DNA of 58,084 nucleotides from Natronorubrum sulfidifaciens JCM 14089 (GCF_000337735.1 NZ_AOHX01000001.1:1-58084), one strand, 5' to 3'. Positions 8,128 through 17,154 are shown, counted from the first letter of the stretch. Notes: generated by a model not told the origin, from the sequence alone. Made by a program: numbers and translations.

Positions 8128-9471
8128 ATGACAGACGAAAGCAGTTCAGTCTCGAGGCGAAACGTGCTCGCAGGACTCGGTACCATCGGTGTCGGTGGGG
8201 CACTCGTGGGTGCAGGCACGAGTGCGTTCTTCAGTGACGAACAACAGCTGCCGAACGAGATGGTCGCTGGCGAACTCGAGCTCAAACTCGACTGGCAACA
8301 GCGCTACTACGGTGCATCACAGGAGACGCGACCGCAGGATTACGGAGGTGCAGGACGGCCGTACGTCAACGCACACCCGGACCACGACAAAGACGGCGAA
8401 CAGTCGATCGTGGTGAACGACACGGAGTACAGATACGGTGAACTCGGCCGAAACATCGGCGACGACGAGATCGATTACTGTGCAGATCTCGATCAAGACT
8501 TCTACTTCGGCGAAAATCAAGACTCACTGATCGAGCTCGACGACATCAAGCCAGGTGATTGTGGCGAGATTACCTTTAGCTACCACCTCTGTGATAACGA
8601 CGGATGGATCTGGTTCCGAACGAAGAACAAGGACTACCCAGAGCCGAGTGAAGAACCACACCTCGTCGACGCGATCGAGGCAAAGGTGTGGTACGACGTG
8701 TACGAAAACGAGGACGAAGGTATCGAACAGGGAGACAATGAGCTCCAAGAGGAAAAAGAACCGCTGATCGCCCAAGGGTCGCTGCGTGACGTGCTTGAGG
8801 AACTCAACGAGACCAACGGTGGATTCCTGCTCAATCCCGATCCGCTGGTCGATCCAGATACGAACGATGAGAACAAAATCGACGGCTGCGTCGAACTCGA
8901 TACGATCGACGACGATCTCGAGGCCGTCGACGACGTCCAGCAGTACCTACGCGACCTCTTTGCGTCCTATCAAGAGAACGAACAGGACGGAGAGTACATT
9001 GAACTCGAGGGAGAAGGTGACGACGTAATCAGAATCTGGATCACCGGCCTGATCTATCAGGACGCGAATGATCCCACCTCCGAAGTCGTCGGCTTCGACT
9101 GGGAGAGCAACTACGGTATCTGTCGGACGAGAGTGAAAGGCGGTCCGGACGACGACGAGTTTACCGTCGAAGACTGTGCCTTCGAGGGAACGTCTGTCGC
9201 GCCGTTCGGTGCTGCACAAGGAACGAAGCGCTCCGGCGTCAGCAACTTCCAGTTCTGGTACTGTGAGGGTGTCGAGGAAGCGAAAGAACCAGAATGTTTC
9301 GAGGCATCGACCACCCACTACATCGGCTTCGAGTGGTGTCTCCCAGAAGGCGTCGGCAACGAGATCCAAGGCGACGCACTCGAGTTCGACTTCGGGTTCT
9401 ACACTGAGCAGTGCCGACACAACGACGACCCAACACCGTACTGGAACGAGGAAGAGGAAGAAAACAGCTGA
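8128..9471 (+). CDS. SipW-type signal peptide protein, TasA/camelysin-like secreted protein
   Basis: The product has 447 residues from the ATG at 8128. The N-terminus VSRRNVLAGLGTIGVGG continues into GTSAFFSDEQQLPNEMVAGELELK. This is the signature of SipW-dependent substrates: a Tat-like hydrophobic stretch, then A-F-F-S-D, an Asn and AGxLxL. The mature chain is acidic with several Cys (DYCADL, GDCGEIT, GICRTR, FEWCLPE) and Trp-rich beta segments. TasA and camelysin relatives form extracellular fibres or metalloprotease-like surface proteins in Bacillus; in haloarchaea the role is unknown. A signal peptidase and another substrate lie convergently downstream. A T-run terminator follows. Confidence 0.85.
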   Translation: MTDESSSVSRRNVLAGLGTIGVGGALVGAGTSAFFSDEQQLPNEMVAGELELKLDWQQRYYGASQETRPQDYGGAGRPYVNAHPDHDKDGEQSIVVNDTEYRYGELGRNIGDDEIDYCADLDQDFYFGENQDSLIELDDIKPGDCGEITFSYHLCDNDGWIWFRTKNKDYPEPSEEPHLVDAIEAKVWYDVYENEDEGIEQGDNELQEEKEPLIAQGSLRDVLEELNETNGGFLLNPDPLVDPDTNDENKIDGCVELDTIDDDLEAVDDVQQYLRDLFASYQENEQDGEYIELEGEGDDVIRIWITGLIYQDANDPTSEVVGFDWESNYGICRTRVKGGPDDDEFTVEDCAFEGTSVAPFGAAQGTKRSGVSNFQFWYCEGVEEAKEPECFEASTTHYIGFEWCLPEGVGNEIQGDALEFDFGFYTEQCRHNDDPTPYWNEEEEENS

Positions 9472-9490
9472 ACTAATCCCGTCGACAGAC

Positions 9491-9500
9491 GCGTTTTTTC
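9491..9500 (+). terminator. T-rich transcription terminator
   Basis: GCGTTTTTTC lies 20 bases past the stop of the TasA-like gene, followed by a second T-rich patch. Oligo-T runs of this kind terminate archaeal RNA polymerase. Confidence 0.5.
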
Positions 9501-10313
9501 CGTGTTTATTTACCCCGTTTCTATCGACAGTCTCAATCTCGGGCTGACTGTTTCTGTGCGCTGGATTACCGAAACACCTGCAGTCTACTATTCGGCACTT
9601 CTCGAGCAGCCCGTCATCAGCCGTGCTGAGTCAGAGACGGCCGCGTGACCATCGGCGTGAGACGTGATTGACGAGCGACTGAGAGGGGGTGCTGTCGTCG
9701 GTGACCGCCAATCGCCGATCCGTGGCTGGCGATCGGCGGGAACTCAGTACAACAGTCCCGATGAAACGGTGGTCTGTGAGAGTTGTCGTGTAGCTACCGT
9801 TCGATGACCGTATCGGTCATTTCAGTTGCGTTGGGTGTATGTTAGCACACTGGAGATGATTTCCAAACGACAACGCACAATGGAGCCGTCCTCGAGTCGC
9901 CGGGCCCGAAAGCTCGACAAAACCGCTCGAGTGTCAGCGGGTGCTGTCCGATAGGGACGGTGAGAGTCGCATCATGACTGAGCCACGTTCCGTGACAGCG
10001 GACAGTCACAGAATCGTGGACCCAGTGACGAACGCAGTGCTCACACTGATTGACCGACCGCCAGCCAGTGCTGTCGTGTCGGCCACTCTGCTGGGAGAGT
10101 CCAACCCAGTCGCTGACGTGACGGACTACGAGTGCGTATGTGCTGCTCGACAGCGCGACCAAATGGACTGTTGCAGTTGACTATCTCTGCTGCTGTTCAC
10201 TGGTCACGCGCTGGACGTATGCGAACGACAAGACGGGACTCGAGCGGTCACGTGTCGTACGGTTGAAAAGGAGTTGCCAGTGTAGCAGCCACTATGTGCC
10301 GTTCACACGGTGA
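9501..10313. other. Intergenic stretch between convergent genes
   Basis: It contains one copy of palindromic repeat family I (9680-9767). A plus-strand frame from 9974 to 10180 could encode 68 residues, but its third-position base use is no different from background, so no gene is called. The text AGTGTAGCAGCCACT near 10279 resembles the left end of repeat family II. Confidence 0.4.
9680..9767 (+). repeat. Palindromic intergenic repeat family I, copy A
   Basis: The core is CCGCCAATCGCC, 11 bases, GGCGATCGGCGG: a 12-bp hairpin with one mismatch. Outer arms GGTGCTGTCG and GTACAACAGTCCCG are partly complementary. It matches copies at 33296 and 56102 in core and right flank. Confidence 0.7.
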
Positions 10314-11258
10314 TTATTCGCCGTCGGTTTCATCGGTCTCATCCGACGGCGTGTCTTCGTCGCCATCATCAGTGGTATCGTCTTCCTCAACCACACCGTC
10401 GCTAGCGTCGTCATCGGAATCAGTCTCGTCTTCGGTATCGGAGTCATCTGTTTCGGTCCCGTCTTCGCCATCAGAACCGTCTGTTTCGGTCTCGTCTTCG
10501 GTATCAGAGTCGTCCGTTTCGGTCTCGTCTTCGGCATCAGAGTCGCCCGTTTCGGTCTCGTCTTCAGCATCCTCATCAACGGGATCGGCCTCGTCATCCG
10601 TCTCCTCACCATCGTCACCAGTGTCGTGTGCTTGTTCCTCGTTCTCGTCGGCGTTATCAGCGGTCTCATTTTCCTCGAGGTCGTTTTCATCGGTCTCGTC
10701 TGTGACCGTGTCCGGTTCAGTATCCCCATCGCCAGACGAGTTGCCATCCTCACGTTCGGTACTGGTCTCGTTTCGATCACCATCCAACTCCCCGTCACCG
10801 CCATCGTCGGTAGTAACGCTGGCTCCGCCTGGCCCACCACTGCGGACAGCTGCAGTTCCGCTGACGGAGCCGCTGTCAGCAGTGAGTTCGTACGTGTACT
10901 CGCCGCCAGCCAACTCGTTCGGCGGCACTGTAAGCGTTGTTTCAGCACTTTCTCCAGCCTCGAGTTGCAGTTCATCCGTCAGTGAAAGCTGTGCGATCTC
11001 GAGTGTGACCGAGACGGTCTGTGCACGATCGAGGTCGTTGGTAACGGTCACGCTGATCGGAGTCGCGCCACTGTCGCTGATTTCGAGTGTCCCTTCGTCG
11101 ATCGTGGTTTGCCACTCGTCGGCGGCGCTCATCTGATTCTCGGTGAACGAGTTGTGATCAGAGAGGACAGCCGTCGTCGGAGCGACTGCAGCACCACCAG
11201 CGACGGTGCCGATCAGTACGAGGACGACGGTCAGTCGAGTGATGGCTGTGGTTGTCAT
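10314..11258 (-). CDS. Secreted TasA-like protein with long Asp/Glu/Thr tail
   Basis: The 314-residue product has an N-terminal membrane/signal segment (LTVVLVLIGTVAGGAAVAP) followed by TAVLSDHNSFTENQMSAAD, a variant of the SipW-substrate motif also seen in the gene at 8128. Residues about 50-145 form a beta-sandwich-like domain: EGTLEISDSGATPISVTV, RAQTVSVTLEIAQL and LAGGEYTYELTADSG. The last 165 residues are a low-complexity acidic tail of ETETDDSDTED blocks with no membrane anchor. It overlaps the signal peptidase gene by 4 bases, which suggests that enzyme processes it. It is probably an extracellular or surface polymer subunit; function is unproven. Confidence 0.8.
   Translation of the reverse strand: MTTTAITRLTVVLVLIGTVAGGAAVAPTTAVLSDHNSFTENQMSAADEWQTTIDEGTLEISDSGATPISVTVTNDLDRAQTVSVTLEIAQLSLTDELQLEAGESAETTLTVPPNELAGGEYTYELTADSGSVSGTAAVRSGGPGGASVTTDDGGDGELDGDRNETSTEREDGNSSGDGDTEPDTVTDETDENDLEENETADNADENEEQAHDTGDDGEETDDEADPVDEDAEDETETGDSDAEDETETDDSDTEDETETDGSDGEDGTETDDSDTEDETDSDDDASDGVVEEDDTTDDGDEDTPSDETDETDGE
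10430..10600. repeat. Coding repeats of the acidic tail
   Basis: On the minus strand, units of about 30 bp encode ETE(T)DDSDTED-type blocks six times in succession with small changes. They lie inside the TasA-like gene and are prone to length change. Confidence 0.65.
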
Positions 11259-11944
11259 TCGGTCTCCTCCGTCGATGTCGTCTCGTCTTCTCGTGTCGGT
11301 GGCTCGGATACCGTCGTGTCTGTGTCACCTGCACCGACTGTGTGGGACTCGAGTACCGTCTCATCGGCTGGCTCCAATGCCGGTGGATCGTCGGCTGCCT
11401 CGAGTTCGGGTGGCCCAGCAGCCGAGAGATAACCGAACTCACGGAGCAACTGCAAGCTGCCCGAGGCGACGAGTGCGACACCGGGGGCGATTACGAGGAC
11501 GAGCAGTCCGAGACCCGAGCGAGCAAACAGGAGCAAGTGACCGAGATACGGAATATGCCAGTGGAGATCACCCTGTGCGTACTCGGCCGGGACGAGTCCG
11601 TCGTCCGGGTTGTCGTTAGCATCACCCTGCAACTCGAAGTAGCGCTCGCCGTCTTCCTCGACGATGTCGACGACTCTGTGGGTGACATAGCCCGAATCAT
11701 CGCTGCTCCCGTCGTGGAAGGTGACGACATCACCAGTCTCAATCTCGTCCGGTGAGACATCCTGCGTAACGATGACGTCACCCGGCTCGATTGTCGGGCT
11801 CATGCTTCCGGAGGTGACGATGTATGTATCGTCGCCACTGACGAGCCCCGGAACGGCGATTATCCCCACGAGCAACAGTAGGATCAACAGGCCGCCGCCG
11901 AGAAGGACAGTGAGCCCGGTTTTGACGCTCGAGTGTGCGTTCAT
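11255..11944 (-). CDS. Signal peptidase I, SipW-like
   Basis: The 229-residue enzyme has a membrane helix at about 9-34, then the catalytic block YIVTSGSMSPTIEPGDVIV with nucleophile Ser in SGSMSPT (about residue 46). YVTHRVVDI (about 87-95) places His where bacterial enzymes carry the general-base Lys; this is the ER/SipW form typical of archaea. A second helix (LLVLVIAPGVALVASGSLQL) lies near 150 and an acidic cytoplasmic tail follows. It overlaps both neighbours by 4 bases (ATGA), forming a three-gene operon with a SipW-type substrate and a DUF7344 regulator. I infer that it is the dedicated peptidase for the two substrates here. Confidence 0.9.
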   Translation of the reverse strand: MNAHSSVKTGLTVLLGGGLLILLLLVGIIAVPGLVSGDDTYIVTSGSMSPTIEPGDVIVTQDVSPDEIETGDVVTFHDGSSDDSGYVTHRVVDIVEEDGERYFELQGDANDNPDDGLVPAEYAQGDLHWHIPYLGHLLLFARSGLGLLVLVIAPGVALVASGSLQLLREFGYLSAAGPPELEAADDPPALEPADETVLESHTVGAGDTDTTVSEPPTREDETTSTEETE

Positions 11945-12540
11945 GCGTCCTCACCTCCTGTCTCGTTCGGTGGCATCCCGTTCGCACCGAGTTGCATTCG
12001 ACTGTCATGGCGAACGTGAACGAGAGCCGATGCAGTAAACAACACCGTCACGAGGGTCGTCCCCGCCAACGGTGGGATCAACGAAAACGGAAGCAGTCCC
12101 ACCCACATTCCGACGACGAAGCCAGTACAGAGAACACCCAACCCGAGATAATACTTGCTCCACGGAATATCGTCGTGTGGAACGACATCGAGATACACCT
12201 CGAGTTCCGATGCGGCGTCGGTAAGGACGACAGTTCCACGATCGGCATCGAACGAGATGATGTCACTGTCATCCAGTTTCGGCAAATGTGACTGTCGCAA
12301 CGCGGTGTAGACCCGCGTTCGTTGCTCGTAGGTTACCTCGGTCGTCGGGACACCGTTCTCCCAGGCGGCGATCTGTGCGACAAGTTCGCGCAGGTCAGCG
12401 ACGCCATCTGTCTGCTTGAGATAGTGCAAGACGTACCGACGGCGTCGGCAGCTCAGCATCTCGAACGCGACATCCTGAGACAGGTGTGGCGTTCGGTCTG
12501 CCGACTCACTAACTGGTCGTAAAGCGCCCGTCGACATCAT
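11941..12540 (-). CDS. DUF7344 winged-helix protein with two membrane helices
   Basis: The 199-residue protein has the DUF7344 winged helix at about 25-125: AFEMLSCRRRRYVLHYL, LRELVAQIAAWENG and YTALRQSHLPKLDDSDII. Two hydrophobic helices follow (about 130-150 and 155-178), then a short polar tail. It is first in an operon with a SipW-like peptidase and a TasA-like substrate (4-base overlaps), so it probably regulates that export system. It is a paralogue of the gene at 1369. Its start could be either of two adjacent Met codons. Confidence 0.85.
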   Translation of the reverse strand: MMSTGALRPVSESADRTPHLSQDVAFEMLSCRRRRYVLHYLKQTDGVADLRELVAQIAAWENGVPTTEVTYEQRTRVYTALRQSHLPKLDDSDIISFDADRGTVVLTDAASELEVYLDVVPHDDIPWSKYYLGLGVLCTGFVVGMWVGLLPFSLIPPLAGTTLVTVLFTASALVHVRHDSRMQLGANGMPPNETGGEDA

Positions 12541-13145
12541 TGCCCTGTGTGTCGAAGCGAGTCACCGCCCGTCGAATTACTCGTTCGCCACCGTGAAACG
12601 AGCGTGATACTCCCCATAGCTGCACGCCTGACTGATAGTACGGTTTTTCGCATACTCCAGACATCACATCAATTATGGTTAGTTATGGACAATGTAGACA
12701 GTCTCGAGCTTCGAGGAGTTCCAGTTTGGCAGCGACTAGAGATCGTTTTCAGACGGTTACGATCACGACGCTCCCGGCTCTCAGAAACGAATCGGTGCGA
12801 TAGACAGCCAAATAGTACGACTCAGCCGGTCTTCCGTCCCAATGGCCCACCGGTCATGAGGACGGAGTCGGTCACAACGGGCCGTGACGACAGCAGTCCG
12901 TCTCACTGGTGTAGTAACCGCAAAACGTCACTGCACATCACCCCGTACGACAGCTGTGCGATGCGTGTGTCAATCGCTTCAGTTGAGATTATCGGACGGG
13001 TTCGACACGACATCCAACCGTCGTCGACGTACTCGCACTCACGCTCAACGTGCCACACGGACCCGTGCGCGTTCTCACGCTGTGAAATTGTCAGCAGGTT
13101 TATATTCAGTACCGAACCAAACGGATTCGGTAGCTGTTCCGATCA
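12541..13145. other. Intergenic stretch with a palindromic repeat
   Basis: No credible gene: frames such as 12547-13149 give Arg/Ser-rich sequence without family features. The region holds the upstream DNA of the export operon, an AT-rich patch near 12665-12690, and a family II repeat copy at 12910-12993. Confidence 0.4.
12910..12993 (+). repeat. Palindromic repeat family II, diverged copy
   Basis: It opens with TGTAGTAACC, has CACTGCACAT, and CGACAGCTGTGCGATGCGTG matches CGACGGCTGTGCGATCAGTG of the copy at 30628. It ends CTTCAGTTGAGATTAT. Ends and centre are recognisable, with about one third of positions changed. Confidence 0.6.
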
Positions 13146-13364
13146 ATGACAGAAACAACTTCCGAACGCGACGAGACGAGCCAAGCAGAACGACTCCGAT
13201 CGGTGTATCTCTCCGTAACCGGCGACGCCGAGCCCGTCGTCGAATCACAACAAGAAGATTCACCAAGTCGAGAGATCCAGACGGAACGTGCCGACGGAGC
13301 CGTCGGCCCGGCTGAACTGCACGGACTCGACGATGCGATCGACGATCCCGGCCCTGCCGATTAA
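13146..13364 (+). CDS. Small acidic conserved haloarchaeal protein
   Basis: The 72-residue protein is rich in Glu, Asp and Ser (MTETTSERDETSQAERLRSV, then VESQQEDSPSREIQ). It has a short amphipathic stretch AERLRSVYLSVTG and the ending LDDAIDDPGPAD. No Cys pair or membrane segment is present. Codon use fits a real gene, and the start has typical leaderless context. It converges on pyrD with a 35-base gap. Function unknown. Confidence 0.6.
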   Translation: MTETTSERDETSQAERLRSVYLSVTGDAEPVVESQQEDSPSREIQTERADGAVGPAELHGLDDAIDDPGPAD

Positions 13365-13399
13365 CCGCCGTTATAGCCGATCGATGGCAACGGCTCGAG

Positions 13400-14470
13400 C
13401 TATTCGAGGCCTGCACCCACGGCGTCTTCGATCGAGGCGAAGCCATCCCGCTCGAGTAGCTCCACGAGCCCCTGATTGATCCGTTTCGCCGTCGAGGGAC
13501 CCTCGTAGACGAACCCGGTGTAGAGTTCGACAAGCGATGCACCGGCGCGGATCTTTTCATAGGCCGCTCCGGCCGAATCGACGCCGCCGACGCCAATGAT
13601 CGGTACGTCGCCGTCGGTGTACTCGGCGATCGTTCGAATGACCGCAGTGGATCGATCCTCGACCGGTTTCCCGCTGAGGCCGCCCCACTCCTCCTGGTTC
13701 GGGGACTCGAGACCGTCTCGAGTCGTCGAGGTGTTCGTTGCGACGATCCCGTCGAGGCCAAACTCCTGGACGATATCCACGAGGTCCAGAATCGAGTCGT
13801 CGGGCGAGTCAGGGCCGATCTTCACCAGAATCGGTTTGTCGGCGTCGTTTTCGGCCTCGAGCATCTCGAAGATCGCGCGAAGATGCTCGGGCGAGCCCTC
13901 GTCGAACTCCTCGGGCGTGTTCGGACAGGAGACGTTGACGACGACGTAGTCGGCAAACGGTGACAGACGGTCGAACACCCGCCGATAGTCCTCGATCGCT
14001 TCCGACTCACTCGAGGAGTTCATCTTTCCGATGTTTACGCCAAGCGGAAATCCAGGCGTCCCGTCGGTCTCGAGTCGCGATTTGACACGCTCCATTCCCT
14101 GGCCATTAAAGCCCATCCGGTTGATCATCGCCTCGTCCTCTCGGAGTCGGAACAGTCGGGGGCGATCGTTGCCCGACTGCGGATAGGGCGTGACGGTGCC
14201 GATTTCGACGAATCCGAACCCAAGCGCTTCGAGCGCGTGAGTTACTTCGGCGTTTTTGTCGAAACCAGCAGCGACGCCGACCGGGTTCGGAAACGTGGTG
14301 CCAAAGAGGTCAACCTCGAGTGCGGGATGGTCGTACTGATAGGCCGCTGCGAGCGCGTTTCGTGTCGGCCACGTCGACTGCGCCGCCCGGAGCGTCCGCT
14401 TCCCGAGATCGTGAGCCGTCTCGGCTGGAAGTTTGAACGCGAGGGGGCGAACTCGCGAATAGAGCGTCAT
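13400..14470 (-). CDS. pyrD: Dihydroorotate dehydrogenase, class 2 (quinone-linked)
   Basis: The 356-residue enzyme oxidises dihydroorotate to orotate in pyrimidine synthesis, passing electrons to quinone. The N-terminal amphipathic region YSRVRPLAFKLPAETAHDLG marks the membrane-associated class 2. FMN/substrate motifs follow: NPVGVAAGFDKNAE, GFGFVEIGTVTPYPQ, INRMGFNGQG, the catalytic loop VVNVSCPNT with Ser as base, GIVATNTSTTR and the phosphate-binding IIGVGGVDSA. Length is normal. It lies 74 bases downstream of the MmgE/PrpD gene on the same strand, but is probably functionally separate. Confidence 0.95.
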   Translation of the reverse strand: MTLYSRVRPLAFKLPAETAHDLGKRTLRAAQSTWPTRNALAAAYQYDHPALEVDLFGTTFPNPVGVAAGFDKNAEVTHALEALGFGFVEIGTVTPYPQSGNDRPRLFRLREDEAMINRMGFNGQGMERVKSRLETDGTPGFPLGVNIGKMNSSSESEAIEDYRRVFDRLSPFADYVVVNVSCPNTPEEFDEGSPEHLRAIFEMLEAENDADKPILVKIGPDSPDDSILDLVDIVQEFGLDGIVATNTSTTRDGLESPNQEEWGGLSGKPVEDRSTAVIRTIAEYTDGDVPIIGVGGVDSAGAAYEKIRAGASLVELYTGFVYEGPSTAKRINQGLVELLERDGFASIEDAVGAGLE

Positions 14471-14544
14471 TGGCAGCTATTCGGACCGGCGGCTAGGTAA
14501 ACGTCTCGAAGCTGTCGAACGACTGGAGCATCCAGACGAGTGGG

Positions 14545-15903
14545 TTACAGTTTCTCGAGGAGGCGACTCACGTCCGAGAGCGTTCGGAGCGTATCGAGGT
14601 CGGCACACGCGCCGTCGATATCGACAGCGTCGGGTGCATGCTCGGCACACAGCCGGAACTTCTCGTGGAGTTCGTCGTCGGTAAGCGGGTCGTCGTGCGT
14701 TCCCGGCGGCTTCGCCTGGAACTGCTCGTGGCGTTCTCCCGAGCGCGTCGTGATCTCCACGGTGGCGGCGTTCGAGTCGTAGGGCAACTCGTCGTCGACG
14801 ATCAGCGACACCTGTTCGCGAACGGACTGGACTGCCCGATCGTCGATACGCTCGTCGTCGAACGCCGCGAGATCGACGCGCTCTCGAGCGATGGCGCTCG
14901 CGATGAGATACGGCATCGAAAACTTCGCCTCGAGTCCCGTCGACGGATCGTCGTGGGCGAGTGCGTCGGCCGCACCTTGCGAGGCCGTGACAACTACGTC
15001 GTCGATCTCCTCGGCCTCGAGTCCATGTGTGTCCGCGAGTTCGCTTGCAGCGTAGATTGCAGCGTGGGTGTAGTAACAACAGGGATACTTTTTCACGTCG
15101 ATGCCGTCCTCGAGCAGCGACCATCGCGTTCCCAACTCGGGGAGTCGTTCGAAATCCGGTTGTCCATCGCCGCGATAGGAATCGAAAAAGCCGCGCTCGC
15201 CGTCGATCGCCGCCGAATCCGCTGTTGCACCCTCGCCGGCGAGCAGCGCCGCAGTCATCCCGGACCGTGCCGCCTGACCCGCGTGGATCGGTTTCGTCGT
15301 CGAACCGAAGTTGCGTTTGAGCCCGGCCGGCATCGAGGCAGCGATTCCGAGTGCGTGTTCGACGCGCGCCTGTGATAGCTCGAGCAGTTTCGCGACGGCC
15401 ACAGCGGCACCGAAGACGCCGAACGTCGACGTCGCGTGCCACCCGCCTTCGTAGTGGCCGGGGCTGATCGGCCGCGAGAGATAACACTGGGTCTCGAAGC
15501 CGGCGACGAAGGCCGTCAGGACGTCGCGTCCCGAGGCATTCTCCCGTTCGGCGACGGCGAGCAGCGGTGCGACCATCGGCACGCTCGGGTGGCCGTCCAT
15601 CGCTGCGAGCGCGACATCGTCGAAATCGAGCGCGTGGCCGCCAACCCCGTTGATGAAGACGGCATCCGAGAGCGGACGCGTTTCGTCTCGCCCGAGCAGC
15701 GTCGTTTCGCCGGTCCCATCACGGATCGCCGCCGTGGCGATCTCGCCGGCGTCGGCAGCCGCCCCCGCGAGCGTCACGCCGACGGTGTCCAGAATCGCCC
15801 GTTCGGCGAGCCGAAGCGCCTCCTCGGGGATATCGTCTGCCGATAGCGACGTGACGAACGTCGCGAGTTCACTGGCAGCCCGTCCCATGTCTGCATCGGT
15901 CAT
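14545..15903 (-). CDS. MmgE/PrpD family protein (2-methylcitrate dehydratase/cis-aconitate decarboxylase fold)
   Basis: The product has 452 residues from the ATG at 15903, chosen because the family begins close to SELATFVTSLSADDIPEEAL. Family landmarks are DTVGVTLAGA near 40, ALDFDDV near 90 with HPSVPMVAPLLAVAE, YEGGWHATSTFGVFGAA near 152, LKRNFGSTTKPIHAGQAAR near 200 and KKYPCCYYTHAAI near 275. The fold dehydrates 2-methylcitrate or decarboxylates cis-aconitate; which one applies is not decidable here. It lies 63 bases after the thiolase gene and probably belongs to the acyl-CoA module upstream. Confidence 0.88.
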   Translation of the reverse strand: MTDADMGRAASELATFVTSLSADDIPEEALRLAERAILDTVGVTLAGAAADAGEIATAAIRDGTGETTLLGRDETRPLSDAVFINGVGGHALDFDDVALAAMDGHPSVPMVAPLLAVAERENASGRDVLTAFVAGFETQCYLSRPISPGHYEGGWHATSTFGVFGAAVAVAKLLELSQARVEHALGIAASMPAGLKRNFGSTTKPIHAGQAARSGMTAALLAGEGATADSAAIDGERGFFDSYRGDGQPDFERLPELGTRWSLLEDGIDVKKYPCCYYTHAAIYAASELADTHGLEAEEIDDVVVTASQGAADALAHDDPSTGLEAKFSMPYLIASAIARERVDLAAFDDERIDDRAVQSVREQVSLIVDDELPYDSNAATVEITTRSGERHEQFQAKPPGTHDDPLTDDELHEKFRLCAEHAPDAVDIDGACADLDTLRTLSDVSRLLEKL

Positions 15904-15966
15904 GCTCGTCCTATCTGCCCGCATCAATATATACTGTCGGACGGGACGCGAAACCGTCGGACGAAC

Positions 15967-17154
15967 TCAGCGCTCCTCGAACAGCGCCATGATCGCGCCG
16001 CCGCCGCCGACGCTCATACCCACGAGTCCGCGTGAAACGTCGGGATCGTCCCGCAGCTGATAACCGAGGCTGGCGGTAAGCATCCCACCCGAAGCACCGA
16101 TCGGGTGCCCGAACGCGATCGCGCCGCCACAGGGATTCATCGTCTCGCGTGGGATCTCGAGGCGGTCCATAACGTACACCGACTGGGCAGCGAACGCCTC
16201 GTTGATCCAGAACGCATCGATATCGTCGACCGAAAGGTCGTTTTGCTCGAGCAGTTCGGCGACGACGTCACCGACAGCTTCGTTGAACTCGTCCGGATTG
16301 CGGTAGACGAGGTCGTAGTCGACAAGCGTCGCCATCGGCTCGAGACCGCGATCGGCGGCCGTCTCGCCGTCGGCCAGCAACACCACGCCCGCGCCGTCGC
16401 TGAGCTTCGAGGCGTTTCCGGGCGTGATGGTGCCGCCGTCGCGAAACGGTGTCGGGAGCTCGGCCAGCTCCGACAGCGTCGAGTCGGGTCGCGGGCCTTC
16501 GTCCCGCTCGACGCTGCCCGAGCGCGTCTCGACGGGAACGATCTCGTCGTCGAACGCGCCGGATTCGATCGCCTCGGCCGCCAGTTGGTGGCTCTTCATC
16601 GCGTACTCGTCCTGTGCTTCTCGAGCAACGTCCTCGCGGTCGACGAGCCGTTCGGTGATCTCGCCCATGTGGAGGTCGAGGTTGACGTCCCACAACGAGT
16701 CCAGCAGCATCGAATCCTTGAGTTCGACGTTGCCATGGCGTCGCCCCTTTCGATATCCGGGTAGAATCCACGGCGCGTTCGACATCGACTCGAACCCACC
16801 GGCGATCGCGAGATCTGCGCGACCGGCCGCGATCCGGTCGGCCGCGAGCGTAATCGCTCGCAGCCCCGAGCCGGAGGCTTCGTTAACCGTCGTCGCCTGT
16901 GTCTCGTTCGGTAGCTCCGACTTGATGACCGCTTGTCGACCGGGCACCTGTCCGATCCCGGCCTGAATGGCGTTGCCGAGAGCCACCCAGTCGATTTCGG
17001 TTTCGTCGATGACGACGCGCTCGAGTAAGTCATCGATGGCCGTTCGGCCGAGATCGACAGCCTCGACATCCGCGAGCGAACCGAGTAGCGTTCCGTGTGG
17101 CGTGCGCGCACCGTCGACGAGGACGATGTCGCTGCCGGGTTCAGTGTCGGACAT
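15967..17154 (-). CDS. Thiolase family protein, Ser at both classical Cys positions
   Basis: The 395-residue protein is a full-length thiolase with the two-lobed pattern: ARTPHGTLLGSLADVEAVDLG at the start, GNAIQAGIGQVPGRQA, NEAFAAQSVYVMDRL, GAIAFGHPIGASGG (catalytic His) and SVGGGGAIMALFE at the end. The nucleophile position, normally Cys in TVNxxCGSG, reads TVNEASGSGLRA (about residue 89), and the C-terminal CxGGG reads SVGGG. Serine-based active sites are reported for haloarchaeal-type beta-ketothiolases. It would cleave or form a 3-ketoacyl-CoA bond. It follows the tnpB relic and is likely in the same module as the CaiB, MaoC and dehydrogenase genes. Confidence 0.9.
   Translation of the reverse strand: MSDTEPGSDIVLVDGARTPHGTLLGSLADVEAVDLGRTAIDDLLERVVIDETEIDWVALGNAIQAGIGQVPGRQAVIKSELPNETQATTVNEASGSGLRAITLAADRIAAGRADLAIAGGFESMSNAPWILPGYRKGRRHGNVELKDSMLLDSLWDVNLDLHMGEITERLVDREDVAREAQDEYAMKSHQLAAEAIESGAFDDEIVPVETRSGSVERDEGPRPDSTLSELAELPTPFRDGGTITPGNASKLSDGAGVVLLADGETAADRGLEPMATLVDYDLVYRNPDEFNEAVGDVVAELLEQNDLSVDDIDAFWINEAFAAQSVYVMDRLEIPRETMNPCGGAIAFGHPIGASGGMLTASLGYQLRDDPDVSRGLVGMSVGGGGAIMALFEER

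Noticed and set aside
9974-10180. Possible 68-residue protein in the 840-base gap
   Set aside because: Third-position GC is only about 60 percent, similar to background, and the opposite strand has an equally long frame. No motif.
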